From positions 1 to 64,000 of the forward strand of contig JAMWET010003575.1 of assembly GCA_024036415.1 (NCBI GenBank): a stretch of DNA of 64,000 bases. The letters run 5' to 3'. The notes below the pieces were generated by a model that made no database searches, had not been told where the DNA came from, and was given only the letters and a program-made list of their open reading frames with translations. This stretch comes from Prochilodus magdalenae. Lineage: Eukaryota > Chordata > Actinopteri > Characiformes > Prochilodontidae. Numbering within the stretch: position 1 is the stretch's first letter; the number at the start of each line of letters is the position of its first letter. Positions 34,460-47,164 of this stretch are shown here, in pieces. Both the position numbers and the translations under genes were made by a program.

Positions 34460-34900
34460 ACATACACCACATGGACAAAAGTATAGGGACACCTACAGGC
34501 GCTTTATCTAAACCCAGAGGTATTATGGAGCTGGTTCCTCTTTGCAGTTATAACAACTTCCACTCCACTGGAGGAACTTTCTACAAGACTCTGGAATGTC
34601 TCTCTGGGAATTTCCGCTTATTTATCCAGAAGAGTATGTATGATGCGCTGATGCATGAGAGGGCCCTGTTTGCGATTTCTGTCAAGCTTCATCCCAAAGG
34701 GTGGAGCTGTTTGATAGGGTTGAGGTCAGGGCTCTGTTTGGACCAGTCAAGCTCACCCACAACAAACTCACCCACCCAGCCTTTATGGGCCTTGCTCTGT
34801 GCACTGGGGCACAGTCATGCTGGACCAGAACAGATTCGTCCCTGAGCCGTTCCCCTCAATATGGATAATTGGCTAATGTCTTCCTATGCTAAAGCACGAA
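34460..34900. mobile_element. DNA-transposon-like interspersed repeat
   Basis: Begins ACATGGACAAAAGTATAGGG and carries GAGGTCAGGGCTCTGTTTGG and GTGCACTGGGGCACAGTCAT, phrases of an abundant teleost repeat whose superfamily I do not assign. The 124-codon frame here (34471-34845) is part of it, not a gene. Confidence 0.65.
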
Positions 34901-35300
34901 GATGTCCCTTCACTGGAACCATGAGGTTCTAGACCAACCCCTGAAAACACCGCTGTAGTATTATCCCTCCAGTCAGCACAATGCAGTCAGGCAGGAAACC
35001 TTCTCCTGGTGTCCTCCAAACCCAGAGTCATGATTGGTCACTCCACAGAACACGTGTCCAGTGGCGGCCTTTTACACCACTCCATCCAGCTCAAAGCTTG
35101 CATACAGCTGCTCAGCTATGGAACCCCATGCCATGAAGCTCATCTGATGTTGATGTCCAGGGTGGGTTTGGAGTCCTGCAGGTGTTGGAAGGCTTGTATG
35201 CAGATTAGGGTGAAGGCTGCATACAGCTCTGCCTCGGTGTGACTGTGCATGAAGGGTTGTGCTTTTGCACGGCGCATATTTTCCACCCTCACAGTTTTAG

Positions 35301-35348
35301 TGGTAGGAGGTCGCAGCTCGCTGGTTTGCAGCTGATGGGGAAACACCA
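35301..35348 (+). other. Candidate noncoding 5' exon (copy 5)
   Basis: 48 nt between TCACAGTTTTAG and GTAAGTATTT, with GGTCGCAGCTCGCTGG...CAGCTGATGGGG matching the other copies. Upstream of the intact gene at 38205; the intron would be about 2.8 kb. Confidence 0.5.
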
Positions 35349-35359
35349 GTAAGTATTTA

Positions 35360-36799
35360 ACTCGTTTTTTTTCAAAAGTTATTTATTAATTTATTTATTA
35401 TTTATCGTTTGAATCTATATCTCAGACTAGGCATGGTTGATTCACTCAGATTCCCATTAAGCCATATGTTTTCAGATATATAGGCCATCTTATGTCCTTT
35501 GTGTTGTCTTTAAAACTGTACTGATGAAATATCGCATCTGCTCTGTTAGGAAATATCCACAGGGTGCAGAATGGGATGAAATGAACCAACATGCAGGATT
35601 ATTATGGGTTCAGTCTCAAGATTGTTGGGATTAGATAGCTGTGGATGTTAAGCCCAGGGTCAATTTCGTTTAGGAACCAAGTTATGGCATTGCTAGCGTC
35701 ATAGCTTGAAAGTGAAAGGGTCTTTGAACAGTATTTATGTTCTATATTTAGATACATTTATGATTTTTTTAATATTGTTGGACAGCCTGAAGCACTGTCG
35801 TTACATATAAACCCAATTTTTAAAAAAGCTAACTTCATTTATTAAGATTAAGTTCAATTTGGCCTGTTTTGAAACCAAAGCAGCACAAAAATAAATATTA
35901 AATGTAATATTTTAGTCTTATATCCACTTTTTTGTATATGTATGCCCATTCTAAACTAGACGCCTGAAAAACATTCCAAAAAAGTTGAGAGGAGCGCTTT
36001 AGATTGCATTCTTACATTTCCAGAAAACCTTTAAAAATAAAAAATATATAATCATGCCCCTGTGTGGAAAAGGCGGGGCCAAAACCACAAGTGACCTTCT
36101 GTTCTTCGGAGGGCACTGCCTTATACCCTACACATTCATGGGCTTGGGAACGTTTTGTTAGACTGTTCTTTAAGCCCTGTTCGACGCTGCATCCACAATA
36201 TGGACAGTAGAAGCCGGATCAGGAAAACCTGGAAGCGCTGCCGATTTCTCTGGGCCCGAGTCCATTAGGGAGTGGGGTGTATCAGCGCTATTGGGATGAA
36301 ATAGAACTATACTTAGAACCATTTACCTAATGTGCTGCACACAGATGAACTTGTTGACCACTTTTAACCCAACCATCCAGTGAAACACCCACATACACAC
36401 ACCATAGGTCTATACTAGGGTTGCCCCGGACTCACTTTGTTCCGTATTAGCGTAAATGTCTGAGAAACACGCCTCTCACACATGATTGATCACACTCTCC
36501 CCCAAACAACCCCCCTCGACCATCTGGTGTCACTTGCCCACCCCCACGTCCTTTATTTTCATTTCTGAAAGGTGGCAACCCTAGCCTATACTCCAAATCT
36601 TCCGTCAACCAATTTCTCCAAGTTGGCAACCCTGAGAAACCTGAAGGCTGTGTGGAGCTACGCAGCTTAACACTTCTACATGTAAAACTGGATCAGTTCG
36701 TTTCTTTAGCCTCCAACTGTTTAAGCACTGTTAGGTGGTGGAACAAGCTTGTTAGTCATAAACTGCAAAACTGCACCACATCTATTTTTAATGCACTTG
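35360..36799. other. Intron-like unassigned DNA
   Basis: AT-rich, no gene or identified repeat; it sits between the candidate 5' exon and conserved block of the fourth plus-strand cassette. Confidence 0.4.
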
Positions 36800-36864
36800 T
36801 CTGGTGGTTTCTGCGCAGCGTGGTGGGGGCTTTCCTCTTAGTGGTCTGTTGCTTCATTAGGCAG
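36800..36864 (+). other. Conserved noncoding block of receptor cassettes (copy 4)
   Basis: Matches 5832-5906 (GGCTTTCCTCTTAGTGGTCT). Confidence 0.6.
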
Positions 36865-36979
36865 AGCGGTACTGAGTTTCTCTAAAGGCTGGCTTCCTAT
36901 AGATGGTGGTGAAGTGCAGTTTGTCTGCCATGGCTGATTCACAGGGTAGCACTTCAATGCTGAATCCAGATCCAGCATC

Positions 36980-37140
36980 TTTATATTAGGTTCTGGTGGT
37001 CCTGGAGGGCCAGTATCTGGCAGAGGTTGGTGAGTTCCTGCTCAAACACATCTGACTCAGCTCTCAAATCTCTTCATGGTCAGGTCTAGCTGCTGAGTTT
37101 AAGTAGCCAACTACCCAACTCTGGAGGTCTGGTGTAGACA
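36980..37140. mobile_element. Interspersed-repeat fragment
   Basis: GGTCCTGGAGGGCCAGTATC and GAGTTCCTGCTCAAACACAT are phrases of a widespread fish DNA-transposon-like repeat. Superfamily not assigned. Confidence 0.5.
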
Positions 37141-38204
37141 ATTTGACCCCTGATGTGGATTAGACCACTCTGCCAAACATTAAGTGAGGCTACCAGTAGT
37201 GGTGCACATCGGAGCACACATCAGAATCACAAAAATAAACAGTTCCACTAAAAATACTGTCTTCCCATAGTGACCCATTCATCTCCACCCAAACTCCTGA
37301 ACCTACAACCACTAAACTCTATGTACTCACTCAGTGCAGACCCCCAAACTCTAATCCACTGCCACCCTGACCTGCACTCTTCTATGTGTCACTATATGCT
37401 AAATTATAAACATTCTCTTTTCATACTGCTTATTATCTATAGTACTCCATATTACACACTGTGAATGTTCTGAAGAGTAGGCAGACACATGTGCCTCGGG
37501 AGGCCATTCAGGTTTACCACACAGACCAGTCAGGGTTGTTTTAGCTTCAGACCTTTAGCTGTAGACCACACCACTCGTTACTCTGTCCTAGAATCAGATG
37601 GCTTTATAAAGCCACCCAGGCACAAAACTCAGTCACAGGTTTCCCATCCACCCACTATTTTCATTCAGTAGAAAAAGTGGAAAAAGCAGACGTTCTGGAA
37701 AGCATCCCAATATTGCAACCCTGCTCAAGTGGCCAGTATGTATAACACGGTGGCGATTCCTTTCCACAGTTGCTACGGGTGGCTGGTGGTTAGACACCAC
37801 TACAGAGTATAGCACACAGCTTTTCCAAGGTGGCTTTAAACCTTCTGAAATGCAGAACCCGGTGTCCAGTCATGTCTTGGCACGTCTGACTAACACCACT
37901 TCATAGACAACAGCTAAGTTGGTACGGATGCTCCTAGTGTGGATCTTCACAGCGAGAATATCATGGCCCATCAATATCATGACCTGCTGAGTCACTATCT
38001 AAGGTTCATCAGTAGTTTTCAGGCTTAACAGGTTGAATGGGTTTAGCGTGGGGGCCATCAGGCCAGCCTTTCAGTAGGTTGGGTTCTAGGTTGGAGTCTA
38101 GAACAGCTGTTGTAGTATTAATCAGATTACTACTGCTCACTATAGCTCACTCCTCACCTTCCCTTTTCATCACAGGACAACTGACGGAGCCACTGAGGAA
38201 TACA

Positions 38205-39011
38205 ATGGCACACGTCCTATTCTCTCAACATGATCCATTGGATCAACAGCCTGGTAAGATCAGACTGTCCATCTTCCTCACTGGAGAGTGTGGGGGTCCA
38301 CCAGCTTTAGCTTGGGCTCTGCATGTTCTGCATGGCCATTGTAAGAGGGGAGGCCGAATCTCAGCCCTGGTCATCATGCTTCTCCTCTCTGACCTGCTGG
38401 AGCTGCTTCTGAGTCCATACCTAGTGACTGTGCTGTTCCAGGATGAAACCTGCTGGGAGTCCAACACGATGTGCTGGATATCTTCCTCTTTATGGTCAGC
38501 GTCAAACAGTTACGGGTTACTCCTGGTACAAGTGGTGGCTCTAGAGGGCGCTTTCACTTTGAGGCATCCGCTCTGCTCGGCTCATGCCTTCTTCTCTTTT
38601 TTCTCCATCATAATCTTCATCCTTGGATTCCTGTGCTTCTTCCTTTGCGAGCTTTTCAGTACATCTGCTGCCATGGTCTTCAGTCTGCCAGTTCTTTTAA
38701 TGATCACATTGACATCATGTATAGTCACTTGTAGAGCTCCACCTCAAATAGACGACCTCCCTTACAGAACCAGAAGGCCGAGTTCTACAGTGTTAGCGTT
38801 GGTCAGTTTCACCCTGATCCTATATATGACTTTTGCGATCATGTGGACGGTTCTGAGGGACCGCTGGGGTCTATGGGCGATGTGGGCTTCTCTGATGAGC
38901 TTGAGGGTGATTATAGACCCCCTGCTATGTGTGTTGGTCTACAGAAAGGACATTGAAGTTGTAGGTAGGGGTGAAGAGCTAGTACCTTCAAACACTAAAG
39001 AAGCTCTGTAG
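38205..39011 (+). CDS. Atypical class A-like 7TM receptor, MAH type
   Basis: 268 residues from the ATG at 38205. The 56 open codons upstream lie before a splice acceptor (CCCTTTTCATCACAG, ending 38175) and are not counted. The N-terminus is the shortest among intact copies: about 18 residues separate the start from KIRLS, against about 24 elsewhere. Seven membrane segments. The TM2-TM3 loop is C-W-E-S-N-T-M-C. The DRY position is E-G-A, then FTLRHP. TM7 is I-D-P-L-L-C-V-L-V-Y. The tail ends SNTKEAL instead of AQEV. Probable poly-A signal at 39146. Function unknown. Confidence 0.86.
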   Translation: MAHVLFSQHDPLDQQPGKIRLSIFLTGECGGPPALAWALHVLHGHCKRGGRISALVIMLLLSDLLELLLSPYLVTVLFQDETCWESNTMCWISSSLWSASNSYGLLLVQVVALEGAFTLRHPLCSAHAFFSFFSIIIFILGFLCFFLCELFSTSAAMVFSLPVLLMITLTSCIVTCRAPPQIDDLPYRTRRPSSTVLALVSFTLILYMTFAIMWTVLRDRWGLWAMWASLMSLRVIIDPLLCVLVYRKDIEVVGRGEELVPSNTKEAL

Positions 39012-39145
39012 ATTGTACATGTTGAATTCTGGGATAAGATTGACGGTACTGACTCTATACTGTATGTAACACCTTACTGTATGGTTACTGTAATGTCTAT
39101 GACCATGTGGCTGGGTTGGATCCATTTTCCAGTGGTAGCTTGGTC

Positions 39146-39151
39146 AATAAA
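39146..39151 (+). other. Polyadenylation signal AATAAA
   Basis: AATAAA 135 bases after the stop of 38205-39011, followed by a T-rich stretch. Confidence 0.6.
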
Positions 39152-39227
39152 ATCTTTTTCCTGTTTCATCCCGGCATCATCTACTAACATACTGAACCTC
39201 TACATGCTGACTTTACCAGACCTAGTC

Positions 39228-39406
39228 ACCTAATAGCAGGTAGCACCTCCACCAGCACCACTGGATTTGTCATGGACTGGACAAGTTTCTGGACGTAGGC
39301 AACATCAACGTTCAGACACTCTAGCATCAAAGACTTGCACAGTTGGGACAGATTTGGTGGATACACAGTTGTAGCCACTGCTGGTAGACAGATAGATAGA
39401 TGTATG

Positions 39407-39440
<34 letters not shown>

Positions 39441-39745
39441 CAGACAGATGTATAGATAGATGAGTAGATAGATAGATAGTGGATGCCTTCCCTGGCACAG
39501 TTGTAGCCACTGCTGGTAGACCCATATGACCGTACGCCTCCATACACCTGCAGGTTCAGCTACTTCCTTCACACTATGGTCTTTGGCCACGCCCACATGC
39601 AGTCACTCCTTTTAGCCAATCATTAACATCTGCTCTGGGGCCATTTACCACACATGGGACGAGACATTCCCTGCACTGTAGCACCTCTTCCCAATCTATG
39701 GATCCCATCACTCACACCCCACCTCATTTATAGCCCCATCAGCCT
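39228..39745 (-). mobile_element. Tc1-like transposon fragment with an inserted (GATA)n tract
   Basis: Homologue of 22250-22680. The minus strand encodes H-S-V-K-E-V-A-E-P-A-G-V-W-R-R-T-V. A GATA microsatellite at 39386-39480 splits it and is flanked by a short duplication of GTAGCCACTGCTGGTAGAC. Confidence 0.6.
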
Positions 39746-41026
39746 CATGGAGCGCCATCTGCAGGAGCCTGATGTTACTACCACCTATGTTTTTGTCTGG
39801 AAAGCTTATAAGCTGGTTGATCCACTAGCATGCGTCTTGATGTTACCCAAACATGAAAATAAGAATGGAAGACTCCAGAGAGCGTATACGTCAGCAAGAC
39901 TGTGCTGTTGTAGTTGGTCAAGGTAGATTGAACATGGTGAACTTTGTAGTTTCTTAGCATCACAATGGCACTAAATGATTAACTACATAGGTGTCAACTG
40001 TAACAACTGAGACTCAGAGAGTCCAGTATCCATTTGCAGGTTTACTTAAACAGGCCAAACCAGAAATTCTGGTCACAGAAGCCTGGCAACAGGTCCGGAA
40101 ACACTGGATCAGTCCAGGCAACAGCACAAACAGAGGCTGAAGAGCACAAAAGTAAAAGTGTCCAGGACACATACAGCTAGGACGCTTAGGAACTGGCAAT
40201 ACTGCTGTACTGGAGAAGCGTTAGAGGTGAAGCTGTAATGAGGTACAGGTGGCTTCATCAGAGGGGCTGTCATAGACAGTGGGAAAGGAGACCTCTAGTG
40301 GCCAGTTGGAGAACTGCTGATACCAGTATACTGTGGGAGTGCAAGAGAGCAGCCAGACTGGCCCTGTCTGCACCTTAAACTCAAACTCACTCACTCATGC
40401 AGCCTAGAACTGACTTTCCTCAGAGAGGACTGAGCAGAGAGCAGGCTAACCACTCTGACACACTCTCATACTTATTTACTCTAGTGCTTTACAGACACTA
40501 AGGGAAAGCTTAGAGAAGCCAAGACAAGGTTCAGAGACCGCTCAAGAGTGGTTATCAGTACCACCAGCGAGTCTAGAGACGTGTGCACCCAGTGAGTCTG
40601 CTTAAGACTGCGCACAGACGCCAAGCTGAGAGTCCCTCATCAAGTAGAGTGAGAAACAGGTGCCACTCATTGCCACTAATTGTGGCAGAGGGTCTCCATG
40701 TCTCCCTCTAGTGGCCAGAGTTGGCTTAGCAGGGTGGATTTCTAAAGGGCTTGTATGTATAGTGTTTATACTGAGGACCTGGACTTGCCAAAGCACAGAT
40801 CTTCTGTTTCAGTCGGTCTTTCGTTCCATTACCCAACGTCTCTCCAGGTTAAGCTCATGAGCTGATGCCCCCCATGCCTCCAGTACAAATTTTTGAGTCA
40901 CCTTTGAATTCATTGCTCCCTGCACACAGGCCTATAAATCCCTGCGGGGTGTGAGTGATGGCATCCATAGATTGGGAAGAGGTGCTACAGTGCAGGGAAT
41001 TTGTTTAGCAATGTAAGGAAGTCCAT

Positions 41027-41065
<39 letters not shown>

Positions 41066-41929
41066 CGTGGGCACAGGTCCTGTCCCTGAAAACGTGGGTA
41101 GGAAAACCTGGGTAGGGACATGTGTGGCTAGGTCATGACCTCAGGCTATAGCTTATTGGTGACGTCAGTGCAGCCATCACCAGCTACCTGCTCCAATCCT
41201 TCCACCAGATTGTGGTAGAAAACAACAGCAGGCAAACAAGAGTGCGTCTCCTATACACTGATGGAGGTCAGCGTTACCCTAATATGAAATGATGCCTCAT
41301 CAAACTAAATGACATCTGAGGTACGGCGGTTTCCCAAAGCTGCTGGACCTTGTTCGTACCACTGTGCCTTGAACCGTGTTGGTTTGACCCACTGTGGCCC
41401 AAACTACCATGTGTCCTGGTGTGCTAGGTTTGACTTTCACAGCAAGAAATCTGCAAAAACTTCCATGTTGCTCCTAAATATGACCAATATTATTATTTTA
41501 TTATTTAGACCCTTTATAATAAGCATATACCATCAACGATAATGTTAACCACTAACAGAAATTACATATAGCCTCATAATAATAACAATAATGGCAAATC
41601 TTTTTGTAGCAGAGGAACTAGAACTATTGGCTATTCCGAGGCTCCTTCTGGAATGATGTAAAATGATAGATGGATGGATGGATGGATGGATGGACGGACG
41701 GACGGACAGATAGATAGACAATATTAAACACCATTAAAGCCCAATGCAGATAAACCATAAGCGGTTCATTTGGATGAGGCCTCCACTTAAACTTACAGAG
41801 CCAGCGTGACAAAAAAGGCATACAGAGCAGAGGAGGGGTTCGAATGGCCTCACAATCATAAGACACATGAGATACATTCAGATTATGGTTGCAGTTATAT
41901 AGGCATGATCATATCTTGAAATATACATA
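39746..41929. other. Unassigned, with microsatellites
   Basis: No supported gene. (ATT)n lies at 41026-41064 and (GGAT)n/(GGAC)n at 41667-41718. The region near 40010-40200 has the look of an interspersed repeat. Confidence 0.5.
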
Positions 41930-43840
<1,911 letters not shown>

Positions 43841-44707
43841 TCAGACTTCCTGAGCTAGGTGTGGATTTGAGCTCTGTATCTCACTCAGCTCTAAGCCCAC
43901 ATCGTGCTCTGCATGTGTTGGTGGTGTGTTAAGCTTGAGGTCCTTCCTGTAGACCAGCACACACACCACAGGGTCTGTGACCACTCTCAAACTCATCAGA
44001 CAGTAGTACACCACCCACAGATCCCAGGGAACCCTCTTAACAGTACAGACTGTGATGAAGGCCCCACAGAGAATCAGTGTGGACGTGGCAAACGCTAACA
44101 CTGCAGAACTCGGCTTCCTGGTTCTGGAAGGGGTGGAGCTGGTTTGGGGTGGAGCTCTACAAGTGACTATCCATGATGTCAATGTGATCATTAAAAGAAA
44201 CGGCAGAGTGATGAGTAGGAGAAACGTTACTTTAAAAACCTCACATAGGAAGAATGAAATGAACAGAATGATGGAGGTGATGATGGAGCAAGAAGGAAAG
44301 AACACATGAGCAGAGCAGCGTGGATGTCTCAAAGATAGAACACTCTCTAGAGCCACAAACTGCTGGAGGTGAAGCCCGTAGATCATTGAAGCTGACCATA
44401 CAGAGGTCAATAAACGGCATGTCCAGCTCGAGTCCCAGCAGTCATCATCCTGTAACAGTTTGGTCACTATGTATGGACTCAGGAGCAGCTCCAGCAGGTC
44501 AGAGAGGAGGAGCATGATGACCAGGGCTGAGATTCGGCCTCCGTTCATACAATGACTATACAGAACACGCAGAGCCCAAACCAGAGCTGGAAGACCCCCA
44601 CACAGTCCCGCGATGAGGAAGATGGAGAGTCTGATCTTACCAGCCGGATGTTCTTGGGCTGTACCATCCCAATTATATGGATGACGGGAGAATAGGAATT
44701 CTGCCAT
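43841..44707 (-). CDS. Atypical class A-like 7TM receptor, MAE type
   Basis: 288 residues beginning MAEFLFS. The segment between that heptamer and GKIRLS (RHPYNWDGTAQEHPA) differs sharply from the other MAE copies. Seven membrane segments. The TM2-TM3 loop reads C-W-D-S-S-W-T-C. The DRY position is E-S-V followed by LSLRHP. TM7 is T-D-P-V-V-C-V-L-V-Y. The tail ends SSNPHLAQEV. The start lies 25 nt after a splice acceptor (GTTTATTACAG). The upstream 84-nt introns and 59-nt exon are shared with the three other MAE genes. No N-terminal sequon. Likely a plasma-membrane or endomembrane protein; coupling unknown. Confidence 0.88.
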   Translation of the reverse strand: MAEFLFSRHPYNWDGTAQEHPAGKIRLSIFLIAGLCGGLPALVWALRVLYSHCMNGGRISALVIMLLLSDLLELLLSPYIVTKLLQDDDCWDSSWTCRLLTSVWSASMIYGLHLQQFVALESVLSLRHPRCSAHVFFPSCSIITSIILFISFFLCEVFKVTFLLLITLPFLLMITLTSWIVTCRAPPQTSSTPSRTRKPSSAVLAFATSTLILCGAFITVCTVKRVPWDLWVVYYCLMSLRVVTDPVVCVLVYRKDLKLNTPPTHAEHDVGLELSEIQSSNPHLAQEV

Positions 44708-44732
44708 GGTGCTGAGGCTGAATCAGCTGATC

Positions 44733-44959
44733 CTGTAATAAACATGGCGAGTGAAGGAGGACCCTTATAAACAGCAGCCCATCTAAAACTGACCGTCTCA
44801 GTGTTTGGCTACTTACGGAGATGATGGTTGGACTGTAGAGAGGAGAACAGCTCCACACGGAATGCAGACCACCAGCTGTTCACACCAAACAGAGGCAGTG
44901 CCGGTTACTAGATCAGCGTTAGTACTTAGACCACATGTGTATGTGTGACCTGGTCTTAC
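44733..44959 (-). other. 5' UTR structure: intron 84 nt, exon 59 nt, intron 84 nt
   Basis: Minus-strand donor GTAAGTAG (44816) and acceptor TTATTACAG (44733) bound an 84-nt intron. A 59-nt noncoding exon (44817-44875) starts after TGTGAACAG. A second 84-nt intron runs 44876-44959 (donor GTAAGACC). The same layout occurs at the other three MAE genes. Confidence 0.6.
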
Positions 44960-45119
44960 CTCTGTTACTCAGGAGCACTATGTGGGTCTAGTAGAAGAGA
45001 AGACACGTCCTCCCTCTTCTGCAGAGTCCCTCAAATGACTAGACAGGAACTGAGCAGATGCGGTGAAGCAGGTATATTATTAGCACCTTGTGAATCTCCT
45101 TAAAACCAGTTCCTGTACT

Positions 45120-46320
45120 GTTGTCTCAGAGTTAGGTGTAGGTTTAAGATCACTGGCAGGTTTAGGATTGACGTTAATGCGTGTGTTAGGATTAGGGTTA
45201 GGTTTTGAGTTGACGTTAAGGTTCGGGTTGGGCTAAGTATTTGGGATTGATGTTATGGTTAGGATTAGAGCTAGGGTTAGGTTTTAGGTTGAGTTTAAGG
45301 TTAAAGTTAAAATTAGTGTTAAGGTTAGGATTAAGGCCAAGATTAGGGACAGGGTTAGGTTTTGGGTTGGTGTTAAGGTTAGGGTTAACCTGAGGTAACT
45401 GAGATTTATGGGTGTTTAGATTAGAGCCAGAATGAGGGCTAGGTTTTGGGTTGAGGCTAAGGTTATGGTTAGGAACAGGATCAGGGTGAGGTTTAGGTTT
45501 AGAGTTAAGGTTAGAGTTAGGATCAGGGTGAGGTTTAGGTTTAGAGTTAAGGTTAGAGTTAGGATCAGGGTGAGGTTTAGGTTTAGAGTTAAGGTTAGAG
45601 TTAGGATCAGGGTGAGGTTTAGGTATTGGGTTAATGTTAGAGTTGGAATCAGGTGAGCTTTAGGTTTTGGGTTAAGGTTAGGGTTAGGATCATGGTGAGG
45701 TTTAGGTTTTGGGTTAAGGTTAGCGTTAGGATCAGGGTGAGGTTTAGGTTTTGGGTTAAGGTTAGAGTTAGGAACAGGGTGAGGTTTAGGTTTTGGGTTA
45801 AGGTTAGAGTTAGGAACAGGGTAAGGTTTGGTTTTGGGGTTAAGGTTAATCTTAGGATCAGGGTGATGTTTAGGTTTTGGGTTAAGGTTAGAGTTAGGAA
45901 CAGGGTGAGGTTTAGTTTTGGGGTTAAGGTTAAGCTTAGGATCAGGGTGAGGTTTAGGATTTGGGTTAAGGTTAGGATCAGAGTGAGGTTTAGGTTTTGG
46001 GTTAAGGTTAAGGTTAGGGATCAGGGTGATGTTTAGATATTGGGTTAAGGTTAGAGTTGGAATCAGGGTGAGGGTTAGGTTTTGGGTTAAGGTTAGGATC
46101 AGGGTGAGGTTTAGGTTTTGAGTTAAGGCTAAGGTTAGGTTTAGGATCAGGGGGAGGTTTAAGTTTTGGGTTAAGGTTAGGATCAGGATGCTGCTTAGCT
46201 TTTGGGTTAAGGTTAGGATCAGGGTGAGGTTTAGGATTTGGGTTAAGGTTAGGATCAGGGTGAGGTTTAGGATTTGGGTTAAGGTTAGGATCAGGGTGAG
46301 GTTTAGGTTTTGGTTAGGTT
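45120..46320. repeat. TTAGGG-like minisatellite, 36/42-bp units
   Basis: Degenerate GGTTAG-rich repeats that settle into units of 36 or 42 bp (AGGTTTAGGTTTTGGGTTAA...). Unit lengths are multiples of six, as if grown from telomere-like hexamers. Long frames on both strands (for example 45416-46372 minus) result from that periodicity. Confidence 0.9.
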
Positions 46321-47060
46321 TTTCTGCAGGAACTGTGTGGGGACATTCAAGCTGCATAGGATGGATGATCACAGGACAGCATTAGTGACCTCTACAGCTC
46401 CATGCTAACAACGTTAGCGTTACCAAACAGGGAGCCTGACTCCATACTGTAGTGTAGCCTCAGTGGTGCATATGGCTGCAATGCCTGCAACATCTGGGCA
46501 TGCTCCTGATGAGACAGCACATGGCATTCTGGGGGATCTATTCCCAGACCTGGATCAGAGCATCAGGGAGTTCCTGGGCAGTCTGTGGTGCAAACACAGC
46601 AGCGTTGGGTGCACTGATACATAACAGCCCAGAGATTCTCAACTGGGTTCAGGCCTGGTGAACATGAGGGCCAGTTGAAGGACTTGTGAGGCCTGCTGTG
46701 GGTTTGAGGCCGTAGCAGATTTAGAACAGCCAGTGAAAAGGAAATGAGTCACGGTGATGTAGAAGGCCACCTGATGCTGGGTCCTCTAAGATTGGCCAGC
46801 CAAAGCAGCTCAAACAATGTTTCCTGTGGGTGAGGCTGCCATTGTAGGTTCCGTGCTGGTCCCTGTAGCTGTATAGGTGAGCATTACCTGTCCACCCCAC
46901 GGAAAGGAGCGAGCAAAGCTTAGCACTGAGTGTTTATGTGGTGCCACACAGGTGCGCCTGCTCAGTGCTGATTACCACTGGGGATTCCTCCACTGCGCCA
47001 CACACTCCCCCAGCTGGTGGGCAGCGGTATGGACTGACCCCTTACAATAAACATGCACAT
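46321..47060. repeat. Segmental duplicate of 62130-62690 (contains a Tc1-like end)
   Basis: Begins with the Tc1-fossil end (GCAGGAACTGTGTGGGGACA) and continues through GGCCTGCTGTGGGTTTGAGG, AAGGCCACCTGATGCTGGG and GGTGCGCCTGCTCAGTGCTG, matching 62130-62690. This copy has about 200 extra bases around 46470-46670. Confidence 0.8.
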
Positions 47061-47164
47061 CACATCGTCAGTGTCATTTTTTCATTAGCTGAATTGAAAT
47101 TACATTGTGCGTTCATCGTGTGGTGAACTTGAATTGGACCTGTTTGGACCCGTCCTGCTCAGAA

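Noticed and set aside
34471..34845. 124-codon frame
   Set aside because: Lies inside an abundant fish interspersed repeat starting ACATGGACAAAAGTATAGGG.
45416..46372. 318-codon minus-strand frame rich in N-L-T-L-I-L
   Set aside because: Product of the 36/42-bp TTAGGG-like repeat; no unique sequence, splice signal or paralogue.
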